From Deroplatys truncata (lineage: Eukaryota; Arthropoda; Insecta; Mantodea; Mantidae): a stretch of DNA of 64,000 nucleotides. The stretch spans positions 116,417,692-116,481,691 of the forward strand of contig CM060978.1 of assembly GCA_030765065.1 (NCBI GenBank), given 5' to 3'. Made by a program: the position numbers and the translations under genes. The notes under the pieces were generated by a model that saw nothing but the letters and a program-made list of their open reading frames with translations, did no database searches and was not told where the DNA came from. Below, one piece after another: positions 44,672-55,736 of the stretch. Each line of letters starts with the position of its first letter. The first letter of the stretch is position 1.

Positions 44672-46276
44672 GTATCAGAACTGAAACAAGATACTTCTTT
44701 TTTTGGGGGGGGTGTTCTGTAGCGATTTTGGAATCAACAAATTGTAAGTTTTTTCTGCTTATGCTAATGCTTTGTTTTGTAGCAAGTACTTTAGGCTTCT
44801 AGCATGGAACTGGGTTAGTAACATCTTGAAAACTGCTGGGGAAGAGGAATGAACACTTAAGTGGTTTAAGTTTCATTATTTGACTGTGATTTTATTTAAC
44901 ATGTATATGTTTTGAAGGAATTTATAGTTCAGCAACTTAGAAAAAGCCCTTGGGAGGGGTAACCCACCTGGTCATGTATTCCCCCTTTCTAACTACCTGG
45001 GCGGGCATGCTCTCCTACTCGCTAAGAGAACCACATGCCATAATTTCCGTAGCCTGTGTTTTATTTTATTCTCACAAAATTGTTTCACTTCAAAAAGCCT
45101 TCACTTCCCCCTCTATCTCTTCAAGGAAAAAAAATCCCTCACTGATTGATTTTCATAATACAAATTATTTCAATGAAAGTTTTACAAAGAAAACTGCGGC
45201 TTCAATTTTTTTTACAGGGGAACCAATCACACATCATCATCATCATCATCATCTTGAATCTGTGCTCTTTAATATACTCTTACAGAACTGGAATAACAAT
45301 TTTAGTTCTTGAATTATCACGATGTAAACAAGATCCTATTAAGTTTTCCTATACTATAAAATTGTTGTTTTCACAACAGTGACACGACACTTGTTTCCTG
45401 CGTATCAGCCCACTTTCTCTTTAAGACACCTCATTGGATAACTCAGTAGCTAAAGGTAAAAGACAAGTAGAGTGGGGGGATTTATCCCTCCTGAATACCC
45501 GTGCAGTCCGTAGACTGAGGGAATTTACAAGTTGTTATACTATAGCATATCAGATTAGAGCTTCACTTTAAGAAAATGTATACATAAAAGGAGGCCATTG
45601 CTATTGAGCTAGAGTTGAGATAATCCACAGTAGTAGGGATTATTAAAATGCTACTGAAACTCCTGCCTCGAGTATTCAGTGCACAATGCCCAGAAGACAG
45701 ATCACCTTGCTGTGCTGCTAAGAAATATTACTATACAGGAACAAGGTTGTTTGCTAAAGAAACAATTGGTAAACAACTTGTGCTTTGTGTCTAAACATTT
45801 GTGTATTATAAAAATTGCATATAATAATTACATTGTTTACAACATCTCATATGAAAAATAAGAAGATTGCTAACATTGTTAAATTCAGTATCCCAAGTTT
45901 TTTGTTTTGTCTTTCTAGAGAAATATTTAGTATTCAATATCTAACATTACTCAAAACACCAGCGACATACATATGAGTTTGCATGACCTTATTACAAAAC
46001 TGAACAATGTGCCACATAGTTACAAACATAATTCCAAAGCTTTCTAAATGGCATATTAATAGAGTGTCAAGATAAATGTCTTATAATATAAAGCAAAGAG
46101 GAAAAAATGCATAGTATCATTGCTAATTTATTTGTGCTAAATGCCATTGACTGAAACATAGCTAAGAAAATCAGATAAATGAAGCACAGGCAAACAGTAC
46201 TGTAGTAAAGCATAGTTACATTTTCCATTGCAAACATCCTGATGATGTTCTATATGTGTATATAGCAGCAAATATT
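44672..46276. other. Vrp1 intron C, first part
   Basis: Contains a (cat)8 microsatellite at 45232-45255. No gene recognised; frames at 44950-45312 and 45679-45861 have no motifs. Confidence 0.45.
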
Positions 46277-46278
46277 TA

Positions 46279-47554
46279 CGAGGGCAACAATGAAAATTTT
46301 TAGGATGCTATGTTTGTAAAAACAAACAAATTTTTTTTTATATTTGACAGCTACTTTCTAACATTTTGTCAGTTGATTGCTATAGTTTGTTTGATTTGCT
46401 GTAATAGTTTGTCAATTATCATTTAAAGATTTTGTGTTGACCCAAAAATGAATTTGACTGGAGAACATTTCCAGGCTATGATTTTTTACAATTTTAAATC
46501 GTCATTAATACCTAAACAATGTGAAGGTGTGCTTAGAAATACATTTGGCAAAGAAGCCCCATCTAAGGCAACAATTTATAATTGGTACAGCAAACTCAAA
46601 AGAGATCAGTTTTTTCTTAGTGATGAACTTCGTGAAGGACGCCCAAGAACTGCTGTTACTGATGAAAATATTGCCGCTATTTGAGCAATGCTTGAAGAAG
46701 ATTGACGGACATCTTAGGAATTTATTTGGGCAACATTGGGCATTGGTATGAGTCAAATCCTAAACATTTTACATGAATAGTTAGACGTGAGAAAACTTTG
46801 TTGTCAATGGATTCCACATAAAATGAGTTGTGATCAAAAACAACAGCACGTTGATTGGTGCAAAGAAACTGAAAAATTTCAAGGCAGCACTTCAAATTTG
46901 GTTTGGAATATGGTTATTGTGATGAATCTTGGATTTTTTGTTATGATCCTGAAAAGTCAATCTGCTCAATGGGTCTTTCGAACAGAACCTAAGCCTACAA
47001 AAGTCCGATGAATTCGCAGTGCTAGTAAGAAGATGGTTGCTAGCTTTTTTTTTTAAATGGGCCATATTGCTACTATAGCATCAGAAGATGTACTGTTACT
47101 ACCAATTGGTATACAAATGTCTATTTACTGCAAATTTTTGAAAAAGTTCATAAAAGATGCCCAACAGAAAAGAAAATAATGTTACATCATGACAACGCAT
47201 CATCGCATACAGCAAAACTAACAACTGAGTATCTGGATGCCCTAAACCTCAGCACCATGAACCTCCATCACACAGTCCTGACCTAGCACCATGCGATTTC
47301 TTTTTGTTTCCAAAAATTAAAGATAAAATGGGTGTAATCATTGTTCGTCATCAGATGAAGCAGTGGAACATTATAAAAACCTGGTTTCTGAAGTGCCTTA
47401 GGAAGAATGGTATCATTGCTTTAAGGACTGGTTTCATTGAGTGCAAAAATGTATTGATGTTAAAAGGGAAATATTTTGAAAAACAATAAAATCATTTAAA
47501 TTTTTTAAAACTAATCCTTGTTTGATTTTATAAAAATGTTCAGTGTCGCCCTCA
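46279..47554 (+). mobile_element. mariner element C
   Basis: Terminal inverted repeats 'cgagggcaacaatgaaaattt' from 46279 and right end reverse-complementing to 'tgagggcgacactgaacattt', ending 47554. TA duplication at 46277-46278 and 47555-47556. Length 1276 bp. Confidence 0.92.
46448..47488 (+). pseudogene. mariner C transposase
   Basis: Starts MNLTGEHFQAMIFYNFKSSL (first helix-turn-helix) and runs 78 codons to DELREGRPRTAVTDENIAAI before a TGA. Later pieces in changing frames: LDVRKLCCQWIPH, WCKETEKFQ, then weak matches to MLHHDNA-x-SH (about 47180), and DLAPCDFFLFPKIK-like sequence with an ending like VLMLKGKYFEK (47304-47489). At least two stops and several frameshifts. Confidence 0.85.
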
Positions 47555-47556
47555 TA

Positions 47557-49477
47557 GGAACCACTCAGCTCTGACACTCTGTGAAGTATGAAACACATGA
47601 CCAGCTTGAATAAATTTAGACCTAGGTTGAAAGAAGGAAAGAGCTGGAAAGCAATGTCCTACATCACTGAGAAAGCAGTTAGCCCCATGCTGTTCACAAA
47701 GTTACATGAACACTTACTACACAACAAGGTGAGGGACCCAAATAGCCAGACAAACCAAAAACTGGCTGACAACATAAGCATGCCAACTTCTTGAAAGATT
47801 TAAGCTGAGAGAAGATACAAAAAAATTATGGGGTAATGGCAAAACTATTTCCTTCATAAATACATGTATAAATGATTAAACTTTGGGGCATGCCTAATGC
47901 ATTGCAGCACAACATAGCCATCTGCTTTTTTAATAATCTGTTTTGTGTGTAACTGAGCATTTCTTTTAGAGGTAAACATTAAAGCGTTTCTTTAAGAGGC
48001 AATAGTTGTCTAACTGGTGTCAATTTTTAAGGAAAGTTCAAACCCTGCATTATGTAGGCTCTCAGAGTTGCAAATGTTTAGCAATGAAGTAATTTTAGCT
48101 TCAGTGTAATCACTTCATTTCTATCTCGAGAAAATGGGACCTATTGGACCTTGGATTATGTAATTTACTCTTCCGTCTTGAAAGCAGTTATAAGAGATTT
48201 TATAAATGGATATTGATAAGTTTGTAAATTATTATTTGTAGTAAATGTTGCATGAACGATGAGCCTCTGCTATATTTCTGGGACATACTAATAGGAGAGA
48301 GAGTTGTAAATACTTTCAAAAAGTTTTTATCTAAATAATTTATCAATATCCTCATAAAGGATTCAGTATATATTAATAATACCAATGGTATGCAGTGGGC
48401 AAATTCTGTTAATAGGTTTGCTAATGCGTTAGTTTTCCAATGTTAGAGTTTGTCATAATTGTTAGTTGTTATTTTTCTTTATTTACAGTAGCTTTGACCA
48501 CTAGGTCATATTGCGACTTATATCCATATATACGAGTACAATAAGGGTACATTCTATAATTTACATTGATTAGACAGTTTTATTTGATGTGTTAAAATTA
48601 AATCTTGTTAAACAGTTTGAGGTCTTTCAAGAAAAAAATAAGTGAGGAGTTGTCATAATTAACTCCTCTCTAATGTAGTTTTATCATGCGTGCCACAGCA
48701 TATCTGCTTCCAACGAAATCCTTGAGAGAAGTGATGAAAATTTTCCATAACTATTAATTTCTTATTATGTTGCTATAGTGCAATTTATTAGCTGTCATTC
48801 TCCAAGGAAGATAGACAAAATATACGCTCATTCCATAGTATATAGCTTGTATATTAACAGGGTGATGATAACTTGATTTAGGATAAAGCAACTTAAATTC
48901 AGTGTAGCTTTCCTAATATGGTGCCTGCCAACCTGAAAGCAATTCACATCATTTACAATAAATAATACACAATTAATAGCAATTACATGAATCAATAAAT
49001 AAGGTCAATGTGAAACAATATAAAATCATTTGCATTCACAATCAAATAATACACATTAGTAACCATTTAAAAATTCATATAATCTATTTCAAGGGAAGGT
49101 GTAGAGCACACCTAAGAGCCAAGGTTGATAATCTTCCTCCATATGTTTCTTAAATTTGCTTGCAAAACCATTGGTGTTAAAAGAAAGACAATTATTAATG
49201 TTTATACTTCTAATGTACTAAACAATTCTGATAGTAAAAGGAAATAGTTTTGATAGTGTCATGTTTTCTTCATTGTGGGAAATGAAAGTGTTTATCATCA
49301 TGATCATGCGGTATAATTTGATTAAAAAACTGGTTAAATGAACTATTAAGATTTGTTGCTCTTTAATAGCTTTACATGGCGTTTTAAATTTATTGGTGTT
49401 TTAAATTAAGAAAGCCAAGAAGTACATAATCCATAAAAAATATGCTTTTGCAAAAGTTCTTACAATAATATTTGAAA
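47557..49477. other. Vrp1 intron C, middle part
   Basis: No gene or repeat recognised; several 60-70-codon frames without motifs. Confidence 0.4.
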
Positions 49478-49479
49478 TA

Positions 49480-50757
49480 CGAGGGCTGTCCCAGTAGTAC
49501 CCAACCTAACAAAGAAAACACAAAAATTTTGGGAAAAAACATCTTTATTTTTTTACATAGTCTCCTTTCAGCTCAACACACTTTTCCCAGCGATGTTAAA
49601 TAGTTTCAATACCTTGTTTATAGTGAGAAACATAGAGTTCTGCAAAATAGCCATCAACTGCAGACTCCATCTCTTCATTGTTGGCAAATCTTTTACCACC
49701 AAGCCATTTCTTCAACTTTGGAAACAGAAAATGATCAGAGGGGGGGGGGGCTAAATCTGATGAATAGGGTGCAAGGAAGCAATTCAAACTTTAGCTCATT
49801 GATTTTGGCCATGGCGATAATGGATGTGTGAACTGGCACATTGTCTTAATGAAACAAAACTTTATTTTTTGCTAAATGTGGTTGTTTTTGCTTTATTTCA
49901 TCACTCAAATGCTGCAATAAGTTTGCATAATACTTACCATGACTGCTTTTCGTTTTTGAAGATAATCGATAAAAATATCCCACATGTATCCAAAAAAACT
50001 AATGCCATGACCTTGCCTGCAGATGGAGCTGTCTTCATCTTCTTTGGAGCCAATTCTCCCCTTTCATCCACTGTTTTGACTGTTCCTTCATCTCAGGTGT
50101 GAAGTGATAATACCCATGTTTTATCCATGGTTGTGAGTCAATGCAAAACACAGATTTGTTGTGGCAAAACATCCTCATGATGCTGTTTTTGTTCCATTGT
50201 GAGTAAATGCGGCACCCATCTTGCGCACAACTTTCTCAAGTCCAAATTTTCAGTCGCTATGCGATGTGCAGCAATTTTTAAAATGCCGTCGACAGTGATT
50301 CAAAACCATTTTGTGGATTTTCTTCACAATTTCTGGTACGGTCACCTCATTTGGTCGACCACTGCAATGTTTGTCTTGGCAGCTCGTATGGCCTCGCTTA
50401 AACTCTGCCACTCATATTTTACTGTTGTAAACAAAGGAGTAGACTCCTCCAGAGTAGAATCTGCTCAGCTTTAATATTAGTTGGACTAAGACCTTTCAAA
50501 TGAAAGTATAGTGTTACATAACAATGACCAGTTTTATCCAGGTTTATGATTAGGAAGAATTTTATTCAAGTATGGAATAAATTATTATTTTATAATATTT
50601 TGTTTACAAATTTGCTGAGTGTGATCACTATTGATGGCTGCCAAACAATGTCAAACTCCAAACTTAGGCTTTATAAGATTGTTACTTTCTAGCATAGTCA
50701 TTTGTTTGAAACCACCACTATCTATACAGCAGGTCAGGTACTTCTGGGTTGCCCTTG
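49480..50757 (-). mobile_element. mariner element D
   Basis: Left end 'cgagggctgtcccagtagtac' from 49480; right end reverse-complements to 'caagggcaacccagaagtac', ending 50757. TA duplication at 49478-49479 and 50758-50759. Length 1278 bp. Confidence 0.9.
49535..50465 (-). pseudogene. mariner D transposase
   Basis: Minus-strand pieces: SGRPNEVTVPEIVKKIHKMV, TMDKTWVLSLHT (first catalytic Asp), ELAPKKMKTAPSAGKVMALV, then from 49787 APYSSDLAPPPSDHFLFPKL, ANNEEMESAVDGYFAEL and, after a stop, HRWEKCVELKGDYVKK. 'YSSDLAP' retains the third catalytic Asp. Multiple stops and frameshifts; a poly(G) run (49741-49750) disturbs the core. Confidence 0.85.
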
Positions 50758-50759
50758 TA

Positions 50760-51197
50760 TAAAAATAATAAAGAGTAAACTAATGAAGGTTTCAGGCTTA
50801 TGTGGTACTAGGAATCGAAAGAATTCACTATTTATAGAATGTTTTCTGCATGTAAATGCATAGTATTAGGTTTAATTGAAGATATGCTTATACCTTTTGG
50901 CATACAGGTGCTCTGCGCGAAGCTTGTCAACAATAAATGGAAAACAGGAATCAAATGAGAACAATTTGTTTTAAAATGGAAGCATTTACCATTAACAGGA
51001 AGCTTGCTGAAATCAAGGTACATGATTATAGAATTAGAAGGTTTCAGCACATTATTCCTGCAGCTGGTCGTAACATACTGTTCATGTGTCAAAGCTATCT
51101 GTGCATTTAAGGAAGTCATCAACACTGTTCCATCAGCATGGTTCATTAGAAAGGTGACCAGGTTTCATCCTATACCAGACAGTTTTAATTCTGAATG
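50760..51197. other. Vrp1 intron C, spacer
   Basis: No recognised feature; the 104-codon minus frame at 50832-51146 lacks motifs. Confidence 0.4.
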
Positions 51198-51261
51198 TAC
51201 ACTCATGGACAAAAAAAGGAGTCGTTCCATGTGCTCGGAGGGCTTCAAGCTCAATCGTAAT

Positions 51262-51556
51262 GTTGTCCTCCGTGGTATAGTGGTTACTATGTTAGCCTCT
51301 AGTTCCCAAGGTCTCGGGTTCAAACCCAGCGGAGGGCGATGGATTTTTTTCGTGCGTAAAAATCCTTAACATGGCTTCCTTTGGAAGGGAAGCAAAGCAA
51401 AGCCGTTGGTCTCATTTTGTAGATTTACGGCATGTAAAAGAAGCTCAAGCCTGATAAAGAGGCCTCTGAGCAAAATTGGTAGGTTCTTAATGCCGAATGT
51501 AGAATGGGACACTAAGGACCACAGCAGTTAAAGAGCATCCATAAATAAAAACTCAA
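51262..51556 (+). mobile_element. tRNA-derived SINE, copy 2
   Basis: Same family as 42126-42416: tRNA-like head 'gtcctccgtggtatagtggtt' with B box 'gggttcaaacccagcggaggg', shared body and 'ataaataaaaactcaattta' tail. The body shows more substitutions and a small 'agcaa' duplication. No unambiguous target duplication because the tail merges with flanking AT-rich sequence. Confidence 0.9.
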
Positions 51557-52034
51557 TTTATTTTACCTTTGTAACAGCTGTGTTCACAACGTACAGTGGA
51601 ATCTCGTTAGCACGTTCCTCATTAACACGTTTTCCCGTGTATTGCGTTGAATTATAAAAGTCCCGGCACAAAATGCATCAAATGCATTAATAACGTTCGT
51701 TTAGTACGTTTTCTCGCTCCCGCTTACTACGTTCGAAGTTTGATGCCCTCATTCGCTATAAAAGTAACGGTCCAGCGGGAGTAGATTTACTACATTCAAA
51801 GTTAGACGTTCTCATTCGCTACTTTGGTCAAACCAGGCGGGGTGGAACCGGCAGCCAATACCATGCATGTACGTATTTGTGGGACGCGTTTTGTGTGTGT
51901 GTGGGGGGGGGGATGCTTTAGTGACGCTCTTTGGTGTTCTGCGGTGACGCTTTAGTTTAACAGTGGCTTGGTGTGGTTAGTTTATGCTGTTGAGTGTTGA
52001 CGAAACGTAAAAGTATTTTAACTTTTTGTTCGCA

Positions 52035-52334
52035 ATGGAGAAAAAGAAAGTGCGGCAAATAACCAACAGTGAAAAATTGAAAATCCTTGAGGAAGTAGAT
52101 CGCAATCCAAATATGAAACGTGTGGATATAGCGCGGAAGTTAAACATTCCTCTGTCAATCTTAAACACAATTGTTAGCAAACGTAAACTAATTGAAACTG
52201 CTTTTGAAGAAGGAAAAAATGCTAAAAGAAAACGTAATCGCCCTGGCCAGTTTCCAGAATTAGAAGATGTTCTGCTAAAGTGGTTTACACAAGCTAGAGC
52301 TTCAAATGTGCCAATAGACGGTACTGTGGCATAA
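52035..52334 (+). pseudogene. pogo/Tigger transposase N-terminus (CENP-B-type DNA-binding region)
   Basis: From Met at 52035 the frame reads MEKKKVRQITNSEKLKILEE, RVDIARKLNIPLSILNTIVS (CENP-B N-terminal helix-turn-helix), then RPGQFPELEDVLLKWFTQAR (start of the second, Tc5/CENPB-type DNA-binding domain), ending VPIDGTVA. The expected catalytic domain of about 200 residues is absent; the next recognisable residues belong after it. Confidence 0.9.
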
Positions 52335-52342
52335 TTCGGTGC

Positions 52343-52852
52343 ATGAAACATGCGTATCGTAAGAGGCTGGTACAGAGAAGGTTGGCTGCACTGAAATCGA
52401 TGACAAGAAAAATCACCGTCTTAGATGCCATGCATTTTATTAGAACTGGTTGGGATTGTGTGACGCAAGATACCATTAGGAACTGCTTTAATAAAGCCGG
52501 TTTTTGCCGAGTTCTTGGTGATGAAATTACGCAGGAAGACGAGTTTTCCGAGAGTGAAGAATGGCGCCAAATAGCAGACGATGCCGGCGTGTCTTTCGAA
52601 AACTATGTAAACATTGACAATGAAATTCCAGTGTGTGAAACAGCGACGATAGATGAAATACTTGAACAAGTGAAAGATGAACCAGATCCTGAGCCAGTAC
52701 CTACAGTGTCAGAAGCCATGCAGGCAATGGACATAGTGAAGCGATATGTGTGCAGTTTCGAAGTTGATGATGATGTAATGACTTTACTAAACAAGATGGA
52801 CAGTAAAATTTTGGCATTAAAACCAACAAAGCAATCAACTATCGATATGTAA
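52343..52852 (+). pseudogene. pogo/Tigger transposase C-terminal region
   Basis: Open for 169 codons. MKHAYRKRLVQRRLAAL matches the segment just after the catalytic domain ('Ile-Arg-x-Met-Lys-x-x-Tyr-Arg-Lys'); then ITVLDAMHFIRTGWDCVTQD and TIRNCFNKAGFCRV, then an acidic tail ending KQSTIDM. The internal deletion falls at about 52325-52343. Open frames on both sides suggest that the deletion derivative was spread by a helper transposase rather than decaying in place. Confidence 0.85.
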
Positions 52853-53109
52853 TTCAAACCAATGTAAATAGTGTCTATATTTCACATCCGTTTTTGAGGT
52901 AAGATGTATTATTAGATTTTATTACATAAATATGTTCTTAAGTTGCAGATTATGTATTTTCGTTAACACGTTTTCCCGTCTATGACGTCCAAATCCTTGG
53001 GTCCCCGCAAAAACGTACTAACGAGATTTTACTGTACATGCAGGAACTGTAGAATGGTGTGCACCTGTGAGCACAATGGTCAACTTGTAAGCTACTGAAA
53101 ATAGAGCAT

Positions 53110-53190
53110 GGACCAACGTTATGGTGGCTGAGAGGTTAAGAAGGCACTGCTTGTGCTCATAAGCTCCTCTGTTCAAACCCCGCATTAGTT
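53110..53190 (+). repeat. tRNA-like remnant
   Basis: 'gtggctgagaggttaagaagg' resembles a Leu/Ser-tRNA A-box region, and 'ctgttcaaaccccgc' a B box at long-arm spacing. It does not fold as a full tRNA; perhaps a SINE head within the Tc1-like element. Confidence 0.35.
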
Positions 53191-53339
53191 ACTTTTTGTT
53201 GTTAATTTTATAACTGGATGTGTAGAACAAAATACTGCATTAATATAACTTTAGCGTTTCAAGTTTTAGGCATGTATAATTGCTTTCAATCTTCAGGACA
53301 TAGATGAAATTAAATCCCTGCAATAATATGGACAAGAAG

Positions 53340-54389
53340 CTATAACTTCCTAGACTTCTTGAATTTGTGCCCAGAAGCCATTTTTGTCCTTTGCACATCT
53401 GCAGGGAAATTTGAGCACAGCTCCCTTTTCACCTTAGCCCACACATTTTCATTGGGACTGAAATCTGTTGAACATGGAGGCCAGTCTATCACTCTGATAT
53501 CCTGCCTCTCTGAGAACCAATTTGAAACCTTTCGACTTCTGTGGACAGAATGATTATTCTGTACGAATTCAACAATTCCATCGGAATATCTCATCCTCAC
53601 AGAGAGAATATTCTCATGTATTACCATGTATTGTGCACTGTTAATGCATCATCAAGCTGCCACAACCACCTATACTGCCCCTTGATATCCAGTCGAAGTA
53701 ACGTATTATGCATTGTACTGGGATCCCTTTGGATGGTAGACAATCACCTTTCCCTTGTGTGTGGAAGAAAATGTCACCTCATATGAGAATATCATGTTAT
53801 TCCAGTTGTGGTTGGCATTTTCCTCTGCAAACGGGGGGCAAAACAATCTGTGATCATCTGTTAGATGTTGCTTTTTAACTGCCCATTGTGTAGGAAGTCC
53901 TGCATCATTTACACGCTGCAGAGCTGATCCAGGGAATTATGAATGTACCTTCATTTCAGAAGCAGTTTGGGAAGGGTTTCTCTCTGCACTGCAATTAAAG
54001 CTGCATCCATTTCAGGAGTGGACACATGTCTTCTTCCTGAATCAGGATGACTGCATTCAATCCCTTCCCTGGATAATCTTGTCCATCCCTGTGCTGAAGT
54101 TGCAGGGAGTCCAACTCGAGCTGCAGCTTTATAAACAGAAAAGCCTGCTACATTGACTAGTGCAAGGAGTGCTTGCTTATGCCTGTATCTGTTGTTGTTC
54201 ACCAATGATACTGGGGATTAATTGATCTACATCATTTTCCCTCTGCCTTCCCAATATAATATTATGCTTGTATCTTTGTGTGCGCATTCTGCGATTGTTA
54301 AACGTAATGTGATTCACTGAAAGAGAACCTGTTCGGGCCTGATGCATTTGCACATGCTTCTGCTCATCACATGGTTTCATGTCTAGCAT
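53340..54389 (-). pseudogene. Tc1-like transposase
   Basis: Minus-strand pieces: RYRHKQALLALVNVAG and SGRRHVSTPEMDAALIAVQR (N-terminal DNA-binding part, 53951-54205); MIFSYEVTFSSTHKGKVIVY (about 53720-53800), where the first catalytic Asp position holds Tyr; and the frame 53340-53627 with DGIVEFVQNNHSVHRSRKVS, where the second Asp position holds Asn, followed by VIDWPPCSTDFSPNENVWAK with the catalytic Glu retained. Two of three catalytic residues appear lost, and frames are broken. Confidence 0.82.
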
Positions 54390-54544
54390 ATATATTAGAT
54401 AGAATAAACCCTTAAAGAAGCATTATACTATTCAATTATTAACTTTACTAAATGCTGTGTATGAAATAAAGTATATCAAAAATCAGTAACCTCTGTGTTG
54501 ATTAAACATTATTAACAGAAAAAAAAAGGACAGATGTTTGCTAT

Positions 54545-54600
54545 ACGTGAGAAGCGAACCTGTGGTCATACCCTACGCTTTGCCATAGCACTACAGAGAA
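54545..54600 (-). repeat. tRNA-like remnant (antisense)
   Basis: The minus strand carries 'tgctatggcaaagcgtag' (A-box-like) and 'caggttcgcttct' (B-box-like) 25 bp apart, inside the right part of the Tc1-like element. Probably an eroded tRNA-derived repeat. Confidence 0.3.
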
Positions 54601-54760
54601 AACACGTGGAGGGTAGCATGTTTGGTAATGCTGTACAACAACTTGCTGCAGCGGCTACACAGCTGTATTGCACATGGTGTAAACAAGGTGCTGTGCGGTG
54701 TAGGACTTAATAAAATTTGGCATTCAAGACATGACTATATTTTTTTCCTCCATGAGTGTA

Positions 54761-55619
54761 CAATCGAATTATGGGTAAGGTTTACTTAATGACACAAATG
54801 TTATAAAATGTAAATATAATTTCCTTGTCATTAATGCGAAAATTCAGAACAGTAACCTTGAGGTTATAATTCCCTTACATTTGAATCAAATACAGTATTA
54901 TTTCTAAAAAATAAATGCAATGAATCTTGAAACTGGTTAATCTGCATTATGTTGGGTAAATTACAGGCAGATAAATATGTCATTCTTTTATTATAAACAT
55001 GACCTCCATGTCCACAAAATTGCCTTGCATGTTGTTTTCAATATACGTATCAATATGCTTGGTGCAAAAAAACCTGAATTAAGAGTGGATCAAGCATATC
55101 ATGCAAGGTTAAGCTTAGTAAACAGTCGTGCAAATACTTGACTTATTTTGGAGCTAAGTATTTGATTTGGAACTGGAGTTGTTGGGTTTCTCCACCTCTA
55201 GTTGACATTGAAATTATAAAAAGTAAATCCTAAATATAAAGCAGAACATTGAATAGTAATAACCTACCACATCACATGCAATACTAGATGATCAAGGTAA
55301 TAAACATAGGCGCTTATAATACTGATGTCAATAGAACCAACTGCATACCGGTGTTCTGCTTGATGGTTTGATGCAAGCAAAATGCTTCCTGTTTTTGACA
55401 TTTGCATATCTTTGTTCTGGATTCTTTTCATGGTTTATTGGGACCAGCCTTGATAATAAGCATGTACAGAACAAATGATATCTAATTAAAAGAAAGATAA
55501 AGTTTTTCTTTTCTGTGCTTGACAAGAGCACCTGCATGAGTGTTGTTTGGTTTATATGCATGGTGTGTGCATGAGTAGTAAAATTGGTTTGATTAATCTA
55601 ACTTAAAATTGCATGCTAG
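54761..55619. other. end of Vrp1 intron C
   Basis: No gene recognised. Confidence 0.5.
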
Positions 55620-55736
55620 AATGGAGCAGGCAGTAAGATGAACACACTTCCTGCTCGAGGACGTGTCCACCATCCTGTTTCAAAATCTGTTCTCAATAGA
55701 CCTGGATTCAAGTTTGACACTCAGCCTCTTCCGAAG
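55620..55736 (+). CDS. Vrp1: verprolin/WIP homologue, exon with basic Pro/Arg sequence
   Basis: I choose acceptor 'gcatgctag' (ends 55619) because it gives phase 0 to match the previous exon; two nearby AGs (55629, 55633) would not. The 39 codons begin NGAGSKMNTLPARGRVHHPV and end NRPGFKFDTQPLPK, with donor 'aag|gtacgt' after 55736 in phase 0. A basic Pro/Arg-rich linker suits the region between WH2 and the C-terminal WASP-binding part of verprolins. The remaining exons (SH3-ligand prolines and WASP-binding domain) must lie beyond 64 kb. Confidence 0.75.

Larger units (their letters stand above)
51594..53034 (+). mobile_element. pogo/Tigger-like transposon, catalytic core deleted
   Basis: Terminal inverted repeats 'cagtggaatctcgttagcac' and (reverse-complemented right end) 'cagtaaaatctcgttagtac', with internal 'aacacgttttcccgt' motifs near both ends. 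TA at 51592-51593 and 53035-53036. Length 1441 bp. Both ends of the transposase survive, but the DDE domain is missing. Confidence 0.92.
51200..54758 (-). mobile_element. Tc1-like transposon with nested SINE and pogo element
   Basis: Left end 'cactcatggacaaaaaaagg' from 51200; right end reverse-complements to 'cactcatggaggaaaaaaa', ending 54758. TA duplication at 51198-51199 and 54759-54760. The span is 3559 bp; subtracting the SINE (51262-51556) and the pogo element with its TA (1443 bp) leaves about 1.8 kb, normal for Tc1. Transposase on the minus strand. Confidence 0.88.

Noticed and set aside
53110-53190. Class II tRNA (Leu/Ser-like)
   Set aside because: Only A- and B-box-like stretches; the stems do not close and it lies inside a Tc1-like element.
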